A stretch of 64,000 nt of DNA from Streptomyces graminofaciens (GCF_030294945.1 NZ_AP018448.1:8714501-8778500); one strand, 5' to 3'; shown: positions 43,565 to 52,712, counted from the stretch's first letter. The notes: a model not told the origin generated them from the sequence alone. Numbers and translations: made by a program.

Positions 43565-44784
43565 AGAGCACGGTGACGAGCGAGAACAACGCAGATCAGG
43601 GCCGCCCGCTGTCCGGCGTCAAGGTCCTCGACCTCTCCCGGGTCCTGGCCGGTCCGCTCTGCGGGGCGCTGCTCGGTGACCTCGGAGCCGAGGTCACCAA
43701 AGTCGAGATGCCCGGCGCCGGCGACGACTCCCGGCACTTTGCTCCTCACATCAACGGTGAGAGCTCGTACTTCATGATGCTCAACCGGGGCAAACGCGGC
43801 ATCACCCTCAACCTGAAGTCCGACGAGGGCCGCGACCTGCTGCACCGCCTGGTGCGCGACACGGACATCCTGATCGAGAACTACCGGCCCGGCGTCACCG
43901 ACCGCCTCGGCATCGACTACGACACCCTGTCCGCCGTCAACCCGCGCCTGGTGTACGTCAGCATCTCCGGCTTCGGCCAGACCGGACCACTCGCCCACCG
44001 CCCCGCCTACGACCACATCATCCAGGCCATGGGCGGCATCATGAGCCTCACCGGCTGGCCCGGCACCGGCCCGACCCGCGTCGGCGAGTCCATCGGCGAC
44101 GTCGTCGCCGGGATGTACGGCTCGTACGGTGCCCTGGCCGCGCTCCGGCAACGCGACGTCACCGGGCACGGGCAGCACGTGGATGTCGCCATGCTCGACT
44201 CCGTGCTGTCCCTGCTCGTCGTGTCGCTGTCCCAGTTCACCGCCGACGGCACCGAACCCGAGCGGATCGGCAACCGTCATCCGGTCTCCGCCCCCATGGA
44301 CAGCTTCCCCGCCCGCGACGGACAGGTCGTCCTCGCGGTCGCCAACGACGCCCTCTTCGCCCGTCTGTGCAAGGAGACCGGCATGCCCGAACTCCTCGAC
44401 GACCCCCGCTTCGCCACGGACGCCCAGCGCGCCCGCCACCACGCCGAACTCCGGGTACTGATCGAGAACTGGACGCGTGGCCTGACGGTCGACCAGGCCG
44501 TGAACCGGCTGGAGGCGGCGGGCGTACCGGCAGGTCCCATCTGGAGCCTCAAGGAGGCCCTGGACAGCGACCACGCGCAGCAGCGACAGCTGCTGGGCAC
44601 CGCACGGCACCCGGTGGCCGGCGAGGTCGCCGTGATGCGACAGCCCGTCCGCTTCTCCGGAGCGCAGCCCGCCGCCCCCGCACCCGCGCCGGTCCTCGGG
44701 CAGCACACGGACGAGGTGCTGGCCGCCGCGCTCGGGCTGAGCCCCGACGAGATCGCGGGCCTGCGCGCCCGTGGCGCGATCTGA
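43561..44784 (+). CDS. Class III CoA-transferase (CaiB/BaiF family)
   Basis: The 407-aa protein has the family-III fold with Val-Leu-Asp-Leu-Ser-Arg-Val-Leu-Ala-Gly-Pro near its start, Asn-Tyr-Arg-Pro-Gly-Val, and the catalytic Asp in Ala-Met-Leu-Asp-Ser-Val. These enzymes move CoA between carboxylic acids, for example to carnitine or to aromatic acids. The start overlaps the lyase stop (ATGA), so it is made in step with the lyase and probably activates the product of that pathway, an acrylate such as urocanate being an obvious candidate. The acceptor is unproven. Confidence 0.87.
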   Translation: MKSTVTSENNADQGRPLSGVKVLDLSRVLAGPLCGALLGDLGAEVTKVEMPGAGDDSRHFAPHINGESSYFMMLNRGKRGITLNLKSDEGRDLLHRLVRDTDILIENYRPGVTDRLGIDYDTLSAVNPRLVYVSISGFGQTGPLAHRPAYDHIIQAMGGIMSLTGWPGTGPTRVGESIGDVVAGMYGSYGALAALRQRDVTGHGQHVDVAMLDSVLSLLVVSLSQFTADGTEPERIGNRHPVSAPMDSFPARDGQVVLAVANDALFARLCKETGMPELLDDPRFATDAQRARHHAELRVLIENWTRGLTVDQAVNRLEAAGVPAGPIWSLKEALDSDHAQQRQLLGTARHPVAGEVAVMRQPVRFSGAQPAAPAPAPVLGQHTDEVLAAALGLSPDEIAGLRARGAI

Positions 44785-44804
44785 GCCCTCGAATGGAGAG
44801 AGAC

Positions 44805-45680
44805 ATGCCGGAGAAGAAACTGCCCACCGTGGCGGTGATCGGCGCCGGGACCATGGGCGCGGGCATCGCCCAGGTCTTCGCCCGAGCGGGCTGCCGGGTA
44901 GCCCTGTGGTCCCGCAGCGAAGCCACCCTGGACGCCGCGCGCGCCCTCGTCCCGGACGAGGTCCTCCGCACGCGTTCGCTGTCGGAGGCGCTGGACGGCG
45001 CGGACGTGGTGAGCGAGAACGTCGCCGAAGTGGTCGCCCTCAAGCAGGACGTCCTCGCCTCGATCGAGGCCGCGGTGACACCGGACTGCCTGCTCACCAC
45101 CAACACCTCCAGCGTGCCGATCACCCTGCTGGGCACGGCACTTGACGATCCCGGCCGGTTCCTCGGCATGCACTGGTTCAATCCCGCGCCGGTCATGCCG
45201 CTCGTCGAACTCGTCGCCGGCGAGGCCACCACCGCGACGGCGATGGAGCGCGCCGAGTCGCTGACCCGGCGGCTCGGCAAGCTGCCCGTCGTCGTACGGG
45301 CGGATGTCCCCGGCTTCGTCGTCAACCGTATCCAGTACGCGGTGCTGCGCGAGGTGCTGCACCTGGTGGATTCGGGCGTGACCTCCGTGGCGGACGCCGA
45401 CCTGGCGGTGCGTACGACGCTCGCCCCACGCTGGGCGGCCTGCGGCCCACTGGAGCTGATGGACCTGGCCGGGCTGGACGTGGTCGAGCAGGTGTCGGCG
45501 ATCCTGATGCCCGAGCTGAGCCGCTCGGCCGAGGTGCCGGAGTCCGTGAGGAAACTGGTGGCCGAAGGCGCTCTGGGCGCCAAGTCGGGACGCGGCTTCT
45601 ACGAGTGGCCCGGCGAACGGGTCGACCGGGTCAAGGCCCACCGGGACGCCGTCGTCAGGCAGTTGACCCACGATGGCTGA
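44805..45680 (+). CDS. 3-hydroxyacyl-CoA dehydrogenase
   Basis: The 291-aa NAD-dependent enzyme has the N-terminal Gly-Ala-Gly-Thr-Met-Gly-Ala-Gly-Ile motif, the Asn-Thr-Ser-Ser segment, catalytic His-Trp-Phe-Asn-Pro-Ala-Pro, and the C-terminal dimer domain with Asp-Val-Pro-Gly-Phe-Val-Val-Asn-Arg. It oxidises an L-3-hydroxyacyl-CoA to the 3-oxo form. ATG 44805 has GGAGAGAG just upstream; ATG 44793 is an alternative. Its end overlaps the hydratase start by 8 bp. Confidence 0.88.
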   Translation: MPEKKLPTVAVIGAGTMGAGIAQVFARAGCRVALWSRSEATLDAARALVPDEVLRTRSLSEALDGADVVSENVAEVVALKQDVLASIEAAVTPDCLLTTNTSSVPITLLGTALDDPGRFLGMHWFNPAPVMPLVELVAGEATTATAMERAESLTRRLGKLPVVVRADVPGFVVNRIQYAVLREVLHLVDSGVTSVADADLAVRTTLAPRWAACGPLELMDLAGLDVVEQVSAILMPELSRSAEVPESVRKLVAEGALGAKSGRGFYEWPGERVDRVKAHRDAVVRQLTHDG

Positions 45681-46455
45681 CGGCACCGGCACCATTCTGA
45701 CCCGTACCGAGGATGCGGTCGGCCACGTCCGCCTCCACCGCCCCGAAGCGGCCAACGCGTTGAGCCGCGCCATGATGACGGCTCTGCTGGACGCCGTACG
45801 CGCCTGGGACGCCGACCCCGACGTCCGCTGCGTCGTCATCAGCGGCACGGAACGCCTCTTCGCGGCCGGCGCCGACATCGCCGACCTGGCGGAACTCTCG
45901 GAGTCCGGCCCGGTCGGCACGTACCTCGACGACTTCAGCGACCTGTGGGAGGCCCTGTACGCCACCCGCATCCCTCTCGTCGCGGCGGTCAACGGTCATG
46001 TCCTGGGCGGCGGCTGCGAACTCGCCATGATCTGCGACCTCGTCATCGCCTCGGACACCGCCCGCTTCGGCCAGCCCGAGCTGCGTCTCGGTGCGATCCC
46101 CGGTGCGGGCGGCACCCAACGCCTCGTCCGCGCGGTCGGCAAGGCCCTCGCGATGGACATGATCCTCACCGGCCGCACCATCACCGCCCCCGAAGCCCTC
46201 GCCGCCGGCCTCGTCAGCCGCGTCGTACCCCCCGACCAGCTCGACCGCACAGCCCACGACACGGCCCGCACCATCGCCGCCCACCCCGCGACCGCGGTCC
46301 GACTGGCGAAGGAGGCGGTGCTGACGGCCTTCGAGACGCCCCTCTCCGCCGGCATCCGCACCGAACGCCGCCTGGCCGCCCTCAACGCCTCCACCGACGA
46401 CCACACCCAGGGCCTGCGGGCCTTCCTCGACAAGCGCCGGAGCAACGAACGATGA
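45673..46455 (+). CDS. Enoyl-CoA hydratase/isomerase (crotonase family)
   Basis: The 260-aa crotonase-fold protein has the oxyanion-hole segments Ala-Ala-Gly-Ala-Asp-Ile and Gly-Gly-Gly-Cys-Glu-Leu, with the two catalytic Glu positions present (in Gly-Gly-Gly-Cys-Glu and in Pro-Glu-Leu-Arg-Leu-Gly). It should hydrate an unsaturated CoA ester, giving the substrate of the dehydrogenase encoded just upstream. Its stop overlaps the urocanase start (ATGA). Confidence 0.88.
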   Translation: MADGTGTILTRTEDAVGHVRLHRPEAANALSRAMMTALLDAVRAWDADPDVRCVVISGTERLFAAGADIADLAELSESGPVGTYLDDFSDLWEALYATRIPLVAAVNGHVLGGGCELAMICDLVIASDTARFGQPELRLGAIPGAGGTQRLVRAVGKALAMDMILTGRTITAPEALAAGLVSRVVPPDQLDRTAHDTARTIAAHPATAVRLAKEAVLTAFETPLSAGIRTERRLAALNASTDDHTQGLRAFLDKRRSNER

Positions 46456-48119
46456 CTGGAATTTCTGGACCGAGGACCGTGCGCGCTCCCCGCGGGAGCT
46501 CGCTCAGCGCGCAGGGCTGGCAGCAGGAGGCGGCGCTGCGGATGCTGCAGAACAACCTGGATCCGGAAGTCGCCGAGCACCCCGACAAGCTCGTCGTCTA
46601 CGGCGGCACGGGAAAGGCGGCGCGGGACTGGCGGTCGTTCGACGCGATGGTCCGCACCCTGCGGACCCTGAAGCAGGACGAGACGATGCTGGTGCAGTCC
46701 GGCCGTCCGGTGGGGGTGATGCAGACCCACGAGTGGGCCCCGCGGGTCCTGATCGCCAACTCCAACCTGGTCGGCGACTGGGCCAACTGGGAGGAGTTCC
46801 GCCGCCTGGAGGCCCTGGGCCTGACCATGTACGGGCAGATGACCGCCGGTTCCTGGATCTATATCGGTACGCAGGGCATCCTCCAGGGCACCTACGAGAC
46901 CTTCTCCGCCGTCGCCGCGAAGAAGTTCGGCGGCACCCTCGAGGGCACGATCACGCTGACGGCCGGCCTCGGCGGCATGGGCGGCGCGCAGCCCCTCGCC
47001 GTGACCATGAACGACGGCGTCGCGATCTGCATCGACGTCGACCCGCGCGCCATCGAGCGCCGTATCGAGCACCGCTACCTCGACGTGCGCGCGGACTCGC
47101 TGCAGCACGCCCTGCAGCTGGCGGTGGAGGCCCGGGACGCCCGCCGGCCTCTGTCGATCGGCCTGCTCGGCAACGCGGCCGAACTGCTCCCGCAGATGCT
47201 CGCCGAGGGCGCCCCCATCGACATCGTGACCGACCAGACCTCGGCCCACGACCCCCTCGCCTACCTCCCCGTCGGCGTCGACTTCGACGACATGGCCGAC
47301 GCCGCGGCCAAGGACCCGGCGGGCTTCACCACCCGCGCCCGTGAGTCCATGGCCAAGCACGTCGAGGCGATGGTCGGCTTCATGGACGCCGGCGCCGAGG
47401 TCTTCGACTACGGCAACTCGATCCGCGGCGAGGCCCAACTCGCCGGATACGAGCGGGCGTTCGCCTTCCCCGGCTTCGTGCCTGCCTATATCCGGCCGCT
47501 GTTCAGCGAGGGCAAGGGGCCCTTCCGCTGGGCCGCCCTGTCCGGTGAGGCCTCCGACATCCACAAGACCGACAAGGCGATCCTGGAGCTCTTCCCGGAG
47601 AACGAATCCCTGCACCGCTGGATCAAGATGGCCGGCGAGCGCGTCCACTTCCAGGGCCTGCCCGCCCGTATCTGCTGGCTCGGCTACGGCGAGCGGGACA
47701 AGGCCGGCGAGCGGTTCAACGACATGGTCGCCAGTGGTGAGCTGGCCGCCCCGCTCGCCATCGGCCGCGACCACCTCGACTCGGGCTCCGTCGCCTCCCC
47801 GTACCGCGAGACCGAAGCCATGCTCGACGGCTCCGACGCGATCGCCGACTGGCCGCTGCTCAACGCCATGGTCAACGTGGCCTCCGGCGCGTCCTGGGTC
47901 TCCATCCACCACGGCGGCGGCGTCGGCATGGGGCGCTCCATCCACGCCGGCCAGGTCTCCGTCGCCGACGGCACCGCACTCGCCGGAGAGAAGCTGCGCC
48001 GCGTGCTGACCAACGACCCCGGCATGGGCGTCATCCGCCACGTCGACGCCGGCTACGACATCGCGGAGACGGTCGCCGACGAGCGGGGCGTCCGGGTGCC
48101 TATGCGCGAAGGCGTCTGA
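46452..48119 (+). CDS. hutU: Urocanate hydratase
   Basis: The 555-aa protein is full length and matches urocanase throughout: Tyr-Gly-Gly-Thr-Gly-Lys-Ala-Ala-Arg for NAD+, [11 protein letters not shown], the active-site Cys408 in Ala-Arg-Ile-Cys-Trp-Leu-Gly, and Arg-Asp-His-Leu-Asp-Ser-Gly-Ser-Val. It uses tightly bound NAD+ as an electrophile to hydrate urocanate to imidazolonepropionate. Its coupling to a MIO-less lyase instead of a true hutH is unusual. Related proteins hydrate thiourocanate in ergothioneine breakdown, so that substrate is also possible. No hutI or hutG is present. Confidence 0.9.
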   Translation: MTGISGPRTVRAPRGSSLSAQGWQQEAALRMLQNNLDPEVAEHPDKLVVYGGTGKAARDWRSFDAMVRTLRTLKQDETMLVQSGRPVGVMQTHEWAPRVLIANSNLVGDWANWEEFRRLEALGLTMYGQMTAGSWIYIGTQGILQGTYETFSAVAAKKFGGTLEGTITLTAGLGGMGGAQPLAVTMNDGVAICIDVDPRAIERRIEHRYLDVRADSLQHALQLAVEARDARRPLSIGLLGNAAELLPQMLAEGAPIDIVTDQTSAHDPLAYLPVGVDFDDMADAAAKDPAGFTTRARESMAKHVEAMVGFMDAGAEVFDYGNSIRGEAQLAGYERAFAFPGFVPAYIRPLFSEGKGPFRWAALSGEASDIHKTDKAILELFPENESLHRWIKMAGERVHFQGLPARICWLGYGERDKAGERFNDMVASGELAAPLAIGRDHLDSGSVASPYRETEAMLDGSDAIADWPLLNAMVNVASGASWVSIHHGGGVGMGRSIHAGQVSVADGTALAGEKLRRVLTNDPGMGVIRHVDAGYDIAETVADERGVRVPMREGV

Positions 48120-48168
48120 TCCCCGGAACGCGCATCGCTCTCCCAGAACGCGCCGAGGTCACCGCCGC

Positions 48169-48545
48169 TCACTCCACGAACAGCCCGCGCGCCGCCTCCC
48201 CCGCGTCGAACTGCTCCAGCCGGGCCTGCGCGTCCGGCAGGTCGTCGCAGATCGCCTCCAGCAGCACCCGGCCCAGCAGCATCGGCGCGCGGGCGGTGTC
48301 GAAGGCGAGCCCGGTGCCGACGGCGGCCGGCAGCAGCAGGTCGGACACCTTGGCGACCGCCGCGAACGCGGAGTCGGCGACCCTGACGACGGTCAGTCCG
48401 GCCTCCTTCGCGTACGTCAGCGTGTCCACGACCTCGCGGGGATGCCAGGGCAGCGCGAAGCACAGCAGCGTGGAGGCGCCCGCGCGGACGGCCGCGTCGA
48501 TCTGGCCCTCGGCCTGGGCCCGGTGCACCAGCGCCGACGAGCTCC
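48169..48545 (-). pseudogene. RpiR-family regulator, SIS-domain fragment
   Basis: About 125 residues of a C-terminal sugar-isomerase (SIS) domain remain: Val-His-Arg-Ala-Gln-Ala-Glu-Gly, Leu-Pro-Trp-His-Pro-Arg-Glu-Val-Val-Asp-Thr-Leu, ending Leu-Phe-Val-Glu. The N-terminal helix-turn-helix is gone; at about 48545 the frame is replaced by the first residues of an IS5-type transposase. It lies 50 bp beyond hutU, convergent. It may be a former regulator of the catabolic operon. Confidence 0.7.
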
Positions 48546-48604
48546 CACTGCTCGTCGGTGACATCGCTCGGGTACGGCTTGCGCATGCTCATGCCACAAT
48601 CCAA
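48545..48604 (-). pseudogene. IS5-family transposase N-terminal remnant
   Basis: The residues Met-Arg-Lys-Pro-Tyr-Pro-Ser-Asp-Val-Thr-Asp-Glu-Gln-Trp-Glu-Leu are the conserved start of IS5-group transposases. The rest of the transposase is missing and the RpiR fragment follows in the same frame, so an insertion and deletion joined them. Confidence 0.65.
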
Positions 48605-48693
48605 GCGAACCTCGAACGCCCGACCGGCAACGATGCCCCAACATCACGCTATCGAGCGACCACAAGCCGGACGGAAGGTCACGTTCCGCACTC

Positions 48694-49335
48694 TCACGTC
48701 ATCGAGACGACGACCTTGCCGGCCTTCGCCCGGCCCTTCTCGACGTACTCCATGGCCTGGAGGGTCTCGTCGAACGGGAAGGCGCGGTCGACAATGGGGC
48801 GGATCTTCCCTGTGTCGACGAGGGAGGCGAGCTCGCGGAGCTGGTCGCCGCTGGCCTTCATGAACAGGAAGGAGTACGTGACGCCGAGCTTCTTGGCGCT
48901 GCGCCGCGTCTTGGCACTCAGGACGGTCGTGGCCGCGCGCATCACCGCGTTGAGGCCCAGCTCGCGGGCGACCTCCGCGTCGGGCGGGCCGGCCACGCTG
49001 ATGGCCAGGCCGCCGGGCTTGAGGATGCCGAAGGACTTGGCGAGGTTCTCGCCGCCGAGGGAGTCGAGTACGAAGTCGTAGCCCTCGAGCACCTCGGAGA
49101 AGTCCTGCGTGCGGTAGTCGATGACCTCGTCCGCGCCGAGCTCCTTCACCAGGTCGACCTTGGCGGTGCTGGCGGTGGAGGCCACGTGTGCGCCGAGCGC
49201 CTTGGCCAGTTGGACGGCGATGGAGCCGAGGCCCCCGGCGCCCGCGTGGATGAGGACCTTCTGGCCCGGCTGCACCTTGGCCCGCTCGACCAGGGCCTGC
49301 CAGGCGGTCAGCGCGACCAACTCCGCTGCGCGCGG
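48694..49335 (-). pseudogene. NADP-dependent alcohol dehydrogenase/quinone reductase, N-terminally truncated
   Basis: The remaining 210 residues of a zinc-free medium-chain dehydrogenase/reductase begin at Glu-Leu-Val-Ala-Leu-Thr-Ala-Trp-Gln-Ala-Leu. They include the Rossmann motif (Gly-Ala-Gly-Gly-Leu-Gly-Ser-Ile-Ala) and the C-terminus Gly-Lys-Val-Val-Val-Ser. The N-terminal catalytic domain, about 110 residues, is absent. The break coincides with the start of the right-end block, so formation of the cassette boundary probably cut the gene. Confidence 0.75.
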
Positions 49336-49339
49336 GTTC

Positions 49340-49537
49340 AAACCTCGTCCTTGAGCTGGAGCGATCGCCCTCTATCTCTGCAGTGCGATCCTGCCGGGCC
49401 TCATTGAGGCCGAGTTGAGGCCACAAGGACTGGAACAGACCGACAAGGGTGACGAGCCCCAACATGGATTACCGCATCTGACCTGCGAAAACGTCAGGGA
49501 TGAGCGTTGATCGGCAAGGACCGCCAAGATCCTCAAT
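49340..49537 (+). repeat. Element right-end block (cassette B)
   Basis: This block resembles 36834-37056 and 55103-55334. It has GGGCCTCATTGAGGCCGAG, GGAACAGACCGACAAGGG, CTGACCTGCGAAAACGT (49478) and GCCAAGATCCTCAA directly before the tRNA repeat. The motif lies 60 bp from the core, the same distance as in the 55-kb block. It is non-coding. Confidence 0.7.
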
Positions 49538-49585
49538 GGACTCATAATCCGTCGGCCGTGGGTTCGAGTCCCACCCGCCCCACCA
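49538..49585 (+). repeat. Attachment-site repeat 2 (tRNA 3' half)
   Basis: A 48-bp exact copy of tRNA positions 28477-28524, including the encoded CCA. The 5' half of the tRNA is absent, so this is not a functional tRNA gene. It separates cassettes B and C. Confidence 0.9.
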
Positions 49586-49728
49586 TGCAGGCCTCTGACC
49601 TGCGGAAACGTCTTAGCGGGCGTGCTGATTCAGGACTTTGGGCCACGGGGCTGAATCCGCTGCTCGTGAGTTCAACTCCGTGGCCGTTAGCGTGCGTTGG
49701 GGTCGCTCTGACCTGCGCAGACGTATCA
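49586..49728 (+). repeat. Element left-end block 2
   Basis: Related to 28525-28665 over about 140 bp, with CTGACCTGC motifs at 49595 and 49708 and the phrase CTGAATCCGCTGCTCG. Non-coding; the left arm of cassette C. From here to 49988 I see no gene. Confidence 0.7.
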
Positions 49729-49988
49729 GCTTCCGCTGAAGGATGGCGTCGTGGGTGGGCTGTGTGAGCGTCTGGACGTCGAATTCTGGACGCTGGCTGG
49801 ACACGAGGATCCGGAAGTGGTGCCCGGTGACGATGGGTGTCGGGAGACGGCCCAGGCCACCGCCACCTGACCGCCAGGCGGCCTGCCATCTTTCTCCCGG
49901 ACCGAGCATCCTGCCCCGGCACCGACTACCCACCCCCTGCAGCGACCCAAGGTGGTGCCATGAGTGCCGTGCTCCTGATCGCGAGAAG

Positions 49989-50020
49989 AGCCGGTCCGGA
50001 GCCCGAGCTCCGGACCGGCT
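49989..50020. terminator. Strong hairpin after dctA
   Basis: A perfect 13-bp stem (AGCCGGTCCGGAG / CTCCGGACCGGCT) with a 6-nt loop lies 11 bp beyond the dctA stop codon. Confidence 0.8.
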
Positions 50021-50031
50021 GTGTGGGTACG

Positions 50032-51465
50032 TCAGCCGACGGCCGGCACGGGGGCACGGTCCGTTCCGGCTGCTTCCTTGACGTCGGCGTCCCCGGCCTT
50101 CTCACCCGGTGCGGGATCGGCGTGCGGCGCGGGGGTGTGATCGGCCTCGGGGGCGGAGGTGTACGGAATCTCGCCGCGGAGGACGGCCCTGGCGCGGTCC
50201 TCGTCCAGCTCCCCTTCCCACTTGGCCACCGCCAGGGTCGCGACGCCGTTGCCGACCACGCTGGTCAGGGCACGGGCCTCGGACATGAAGCGGTCGATGC
50301 CGAAGATGAGCGCCAAGGCGGCCACGGGGACGTGCGGAACGGCGCTGAGGGTAGCGGCCAGGGCGATGAAGCCGGAGCCGGTGACCCCGGCGGCGCCCTT
50401 GGACGTGAGCAACATGACGGCGAGCATCGACAGCTGCTGGGTGAGGCTGAGGTCGATGCCGAGGGCCTGGGCGAGGAAGACCGAGCCCATGGTCAGGTAG
50501 ATCGCGGTGCCGTCGAGGTTGAAGGAGTATCCGGCGGGCAGTGTGATGCCCACGACCGGCTTGGAGGCGCCGGCGTGCTCCAGTTTCGCCATCATGCGCG
50601 GCAGCACCGGCTCGCTGGACGAGGTGCCGAGGACGATCAGCAGCTCCTCCTTGATGTAGCGGAGGAAGGGCAGCAGACGCAGGCCGTTGACCCGCATGAC
50701 CGCCCCGAGGATGACCAGGACGAAGAACAGGGCGGTGAGCCAGAAGGAGCCGACCAGCAGGAAGAGGTGACGCAGGGTGTCCAGACCGTAGTTGCCGATG
50801 GTGAAAGCCATGGAGCCGAAGGCGCCGATCGGGGCCAGCCGCATGATCCAGCGGATGAGCGTGAACAGGACCTTGGACAGCTTTTCGACGCCCTGGGTGA
50901 TCCCCGTGCCGGCCTCGCCGGCGGCGTTCAGGCCGAAGCCGAACAGGACCGAGACCAGTAGCACCGGCAGGATCTCGTGGCCGGTCAGCGCGCCGGGCAG
51001 GGTGTCCGGAATGTTGGAGAGGACGAACGCGGAGACGCTCTCGTGGCTCTGAGTGGCCTCCGGCGGCAGGCCCTCGGTGGAGAGGGTGGAGGGATCGACG
51101 TGCAGTCCGCTGCCGGGCTTGACGAGGTTGACGACGACCAGGCCGATCACCATGGCGACGGTGGTCAGGACTTCGAAGTAGATCAGCGCCTTGAGGCTGA
51201 CCCGCCCGACGGCACGCGCGTTGCCCATGGAGGCGATGCCGTGGACGACGGTACAGAAGATGACCGGCGCGATCATCATGCGTACCAGCGCGATGAAACC
51301 GTCGCCCAGGGGCTTCAGGTCGGCTCCGAACGACGGCCACAACCAGCCGACCGCGGCCCCGGCAAGGACACCGATCAGACACTGGACGTACAGCAGGGAC
51401 AGCAGTCGGCGGATGCGGCCGGATGGAGCGGTGACGGTGCCCGGGGCTGCGTCGTTGCGGCTCAT
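50032..51465 (-). CDS. dctA: C4-dicarboxylate transporter DctA (DAACS family)
   Basis: The 477-aa membrane protein has about eight spans plus two re-entrant loops. The family motifs Gly-Thr-Ser-Ser-Ser-Glu-Pro-Val-Leu-Pro, Pro-Ala-Gly-Tyr-Ser-Phe-Asn-Leu-Asp-Gly-Thr and Ser-Lys-Gly-Ala-Ala-Gly-Val-Thr-Gly-Ser-Gly-Phe are intact. It imports succinate, fumarate, malate or related acids with protons or sodium. The C-terminal 40 residues are a charged extension. The start ATG overlaps the PrpF stop (ATGA), so uptake and isomerisation of a dicarboxylate or tricarboxylate are coupled. Confidence 0.9.
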   Translation of the reverse strand: MSRNDAAPGTVTAPSGRIRRLLSLLYVQCLIGVLAGAAVGWLWPSFGADLKPLGDGFIALVRMMIAPVIFCTVVHGIASMGNARAVGRVSLKALIYFEVLTTVAMVIGLVVVNLVKPGSGLHVDPSTLSTEGLPPEATQSHESVSAFVLSNIPDTLPGALTGHEILPVLLVSVLFGFGLNAAGEAGTGITQGVEKLSKVLFTLIRWIMRLAPIGAFGSMAFTIGNYGLDTLRHLFLLVGSFWLTALFFVLVILGAVMRVNGLRLLPFLRYIKEELLIVLGTSSSEPVLPRMMAKLEHAGASKPVVGITLPAGYSFNLDGTAIYLTMGSVFLAQALGIDLSLTQQLSMLAVMLLTSKGAAGVTGSGFIALAATLSAVPHVPVAALALIFGIDRFMSEARALTSVVGNGVATLAVAKWEGELDEDRARAVLRGEIPYTSAPEADHTPAPHADPAPGEKAGDADVKEAAGTDRAPVPAVG

Positions 51466-52580
51466 GCGGGGCGTCCTTCCAGGACGGGAACGAGGAGTTC
51501 GGCTCGGGCGATGCGGCGGGCGGCGCGGTGCAGCAGCACCGTGGGGGAGGCGCTGTCCGCCGCGGGTACGGCCTGGGCGGTGACGACCCCGGCTGGGGTG
51601 CCCAGGCGCAGCGTGCCGTCGGCGGTCTGCCCGGCGACGCGATGGGCGAGGGTGCCGGGAGTCGCGGCTGCGGTGGCCAGTGCGACGGCCGAGGTGAGAC
51701 CGATCGCCGGGTGGGGTGCGTGCATGGAGACCATGCGGACGGCCAGGTCGTACTCGTCCGGTCCGACCGGGGTGCCGTCGGTGGTGCGGTAGGCAGCGGG
51801 GCGGGCGAGGACGCCGACCTTCGGCACGGCGTGGCTGACGGGATCATTCTCCTTGGCCAGGCCCATGGCAAGGGCGGCCTGACGGCGCAGCACGGTGAGC
51901 GCCGGCACCACCGCGGCGAACTCGGCCAGGGACTCGGTGCCTTGAAGACCGAAGGCCTTCGCCTCGAACAGCGCGGCTGGGGCACCGGCATCGACCAGGG
52001 ACGCCTCGATGGGACCGGCGGGCCCCGAGAGGGTGTCCAGGGAACGGCCGGTCGGCAGGGCACGACCCGTGGTCGAACCCGCCGGGTCCAGGAAGCCGAG
52101 CAGGACCGGCACACCGAGCGCGGCGGTGCCCGGCACCACCGCCGTGCCCTCTTCGGGGGCCGTACGCCCCGGAGTCGGGATGGTGCCGGTGAGGCGGGCC
52201 CCGGTGTTGACGTTGAGCATCCGCACCGTGGTGGAGTCCGACGTGATCGGCACCAGGCCGTTGTGGACGGCGTACAGAGCGACGGCGGTGGCGCAGTTGC
52301 CGCAATTGCTGGCCCATTCCACGTGCTCGTCACCGATACCGACCTGCGCGAACGCGTACTCGACGTCGATGCCCGGCTCGGCCGACCTCCGGACGATCGC
52401 GGCCTTGGAGGTCGTGGAGGAGGCACCGCCGACACCGTCGATCTGGCGGGGGTCGGCGGCGTTGTAGGCGGCGAGCAACAGGGTGTCGGCGTCCACGCCG
52501 GTCGCCACCACGTCGTGGTGGTCGAAGATCCAGCACTTGCTGGTTCCTCCGCGGATCATCTCGCCCTGCAGACGCAACAC
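51462..52580 (-). CDS. PrpF-family isomerase (methylaconitate/oxalomesaconate isomerase type)
   Basis: The 372-aa protein has the PrpF diaminopimelate-epimerase-like double fold. The signature Met-Ile-Arg-Gly-Gly-Thr-Ser-Lys lies near the start, and the Ser-Asn-Cys-Gly-Asn segment in mid-chain. Members shift double bonds in methylaconitate, 4-oxalomesaconate (GalD) or aconitate. Without prpB/prpC or gallate genes nearby, a role with the co-transcribed DctA in using an external tricarboxylate or aromatic breakdown product is likely, but the substrate is open. GTG 52580 follows GAGGAG by 6 nt; the frame is open 34 codons further without homology. Confidence 0.82.
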   Translation of the reverse strand: MLRLQGEMIRGGTSKCWIFDHHDVVATGVDADTLLLAAYNAADPRQIDGVGGASSTTSKAAIVRRSAEPGIDVEYAFAQVGIGDEHVEWASNCGNCATAVALYAVHNGLVPITSDSTTVRMLNVNTGARLTGTIPTPGRTAPEEGTAVVPGTAALGVPVLLGFLDPAGSTTGRALPTGRSLDTLSGPAGPIEASLVDAGAPAALFEAKAFGLQGTESLAEFAAVVPALTVLRRQAALAMGLAKENDPVSHAVPKVGVLARPAAYRTTDGTPVGPDEYDLAVRMVSMHAPHPAIGLTSAVALATAAATPGTLAHRVAGQTADGTLRLGTPAGVVTAQAVPAADSASPTVLLHRAARRIARAELLVPVLEGRPA

Positions 52581-52680
52581 AACGGTCTCCTCGTAGAAAC
52601 CCCGACGGCACTTCCGTGCGGGATGCGATCCACAGTGGGCGCGAAGAGCATGAAGTACAATCTCGGAAATCTGCATGGGC

Positions 52681-52697
52681 ATTAAGCTGAAGTTAAC
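52681..52697. promoter_or_regulatory. Candidate LysR-regulator site
   Basis: An interrupted TTAA-N7-TTAA dyad (ATTAAGCTGAAGTTAAC) lies 16 bp upstream of the lysR start in the 132-bp divergent spacer. It is a plausible autoregulatory T-N11-A type operator; motif evidence only. Confidence 0.35.
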
Positions 52698-52712
52698 GCT
52701 GGAGGTGGCGCT

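Noticed and set aside
42023..48119. Carnitine degradation operon (CaiB/CaiD-like genes plus betaine transporter)
   Set aside because: The CoA-transferase and hydratase could fit, but the lyase homologue and a full-length urocanase point to an imidazole substrate. Kept as a secondary possibility only.
49538..49585. Additional tRNA gene at 49538 (and at 55335)
   Set aside because: Only the 3' half from the anticodon stem onward is present; the acceptor 5' strand and D-arm are missing.
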